Source: Penaeus vannamei (taxonomy: Eukaryota; Arthropoda; Malacostraca; Decapoda; Penaeidae). From it: a DNA stretch of 10,000 nt. Below are positions 1-10,000 of the stretch, one piece after another; position 1 is the first letter of the stretch, and every line of letters starts with the position of its first letter. The position numbers and the translations under genes were made by a program. Under the pieces are notes generated by a model, which saw only the letters and a program-made list of their open reading frames with translations, did not search any database and had not been told where the DNA came from. Location of the stretch: contig NC_091565.1 of assembly GCF_042767895.1 (NCBI RefSeq), forward strand, positions 22,758,967 to 22,768,966, written 5' to 3'.

Positions 1-9096
<9,096 letters not shown>

Positions 9097-9155
9097 GGTG
9101 GTGGCTCTTGGTGTTGTATGTAGAAGTCAAGACTCACGGATTCAGCTCTGGAACT
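9097..9155 (-). other. 5' UTR part of first coding exon, with acceptor site and start context
   Basis: This is a 59-nt leader directly upstream of the ATG. The minus strand reads a pyrimidine-rich tract ending TTTTGCAG just above 9155, a good 3' splice site, so at least one further non-coding 5' exon and the promoter lie beyond 10000. Two in-frame TGA codons occur in the leader, so the frame cannot start earlier within this exon. The start context is CCACCATGC, with A at -3. A leader split by an intron just before the ATG is usual for sarcomeric myosin genes. Confidence 0.8.
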
Positions 9156-9308
9156 CTGCAAAATAAGTAAATTTTGTTTCTATGAATATACAGGTGCGCG
9201 TGTTTCTGTGTATATATCTATCGGTTCCAAATATCAATATATGGACGGAAAGAATGATAGATAGACATGTATATATACATGCATACTTACGTGTGTGTGT
9301 AAGATTAT

Positions 9309-9309
9309 G

Positions 9310-9389
<80 letters not shown>

Positions 9390-9424
9390 CATACATATAT
9401 ATACGCGTATATATAAATATATAG
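9309..9424. repeat. (AT)n microsatellite with flanking TACA units
   Basis: An AT dinucleotide run followed by CATACATACAT and degenerate ATATA/CGCG sequence, within the leader intron. Confidence 0.93.
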
Positions 9425-9764
9425 AAAGATAAATTGATAGTACATTCCAGTTTAGAAAGCTTATGCCAGTAATAAAAGCTATGATTCAGTTACAGATAAA
9501 TATAATTTAACTAACGCTTCATTGTGCGACTTACTTTAGTCATTCTGAATATTGCATGATACTGCATATTCACTGCATCAAGTCACTTAACTGGTACGTA
9601 TGTAAATACTATTCATATCAATGTATATCCATATCTCTATTCGTATATGTATATTTTACCTACACACACACTCACATTTACACAGACAGACACGAGTATA
9701 TACATACATATAAATAAATATATAAATATACTGACACACATGTATGCATGTATGTATATTTTAG

Positions 9765-10000
<236 letters not shown>

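Overview
This window is a eukaryotic genomic segment that holds most of one gene on the minus strand: a striated-muscle myosin heavy chain (class II myosin). I could place 19 coding exons between 9096 (ATG) and position 1, where the window ends inside an exon. Joined, they stay open in one frame for 1565 codons. All 18 introns between them have GT...AG borders, and every split codon closes correctly. A full-length family member is about 1,930-1,960 residues, so roughly the last 350-400 residues of the rod lie beyond the low-coordinate edge.

The protein is most like arthropod muscle myosin. The rod shares long near-identical stretches with insect Mhc as I remember it, and a 26-codon exon sits where the Drosophila S2-hinge exon sits. 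The introns are short and AT-rich, and they carry very long (AT)n and (CA/TG)n microsatellites. This density of simple repeats is typical of decapod crustacean genomes, penaeid shrimps above all. I infer a decapod, but the species and the muscle-fibre type of this paralog cannot be settled from the sequence alone.

Layout in transcript order, from high to low coordinates: 10000-9156 is the 3' part of a repeat-filled intron in the 5' leader. 9155-8586 holds 59 nt of 5' UTR and codons 1-170. 8440-3874 holds fourteen small motor exons with the purine loop, P-loop, loop 1, switch I, switch II, relay, loop 2, SH1/SH2 helix and converter. 3643-3170 is the lever arm (end of converter, light-chain sites, start of the coiled coil). 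3030-2144, 2040-1962, 1116-871 and 723-1 encode the rod (S2, hinge, and the first part of light meromyosin). Residue numbers match vertebrate skeletal myosin closely (reactive cysteines at 697 and 707, invariant proline at 838), which supports the exon chain.

The non-coding sequence holds four microsatellite tracts, two weak candidate dispersed-repeat remnants, and one strong hairpin in the 1.1-kb intron after the relay exon. I saw no second copy of any exon, although Drosophila makes its isoforms from tandem alternative exons at several of these positions. I found no second gene, RNA gene, CRISPR array or undescribed system. The observations below concern exon architecture and intronic structure.
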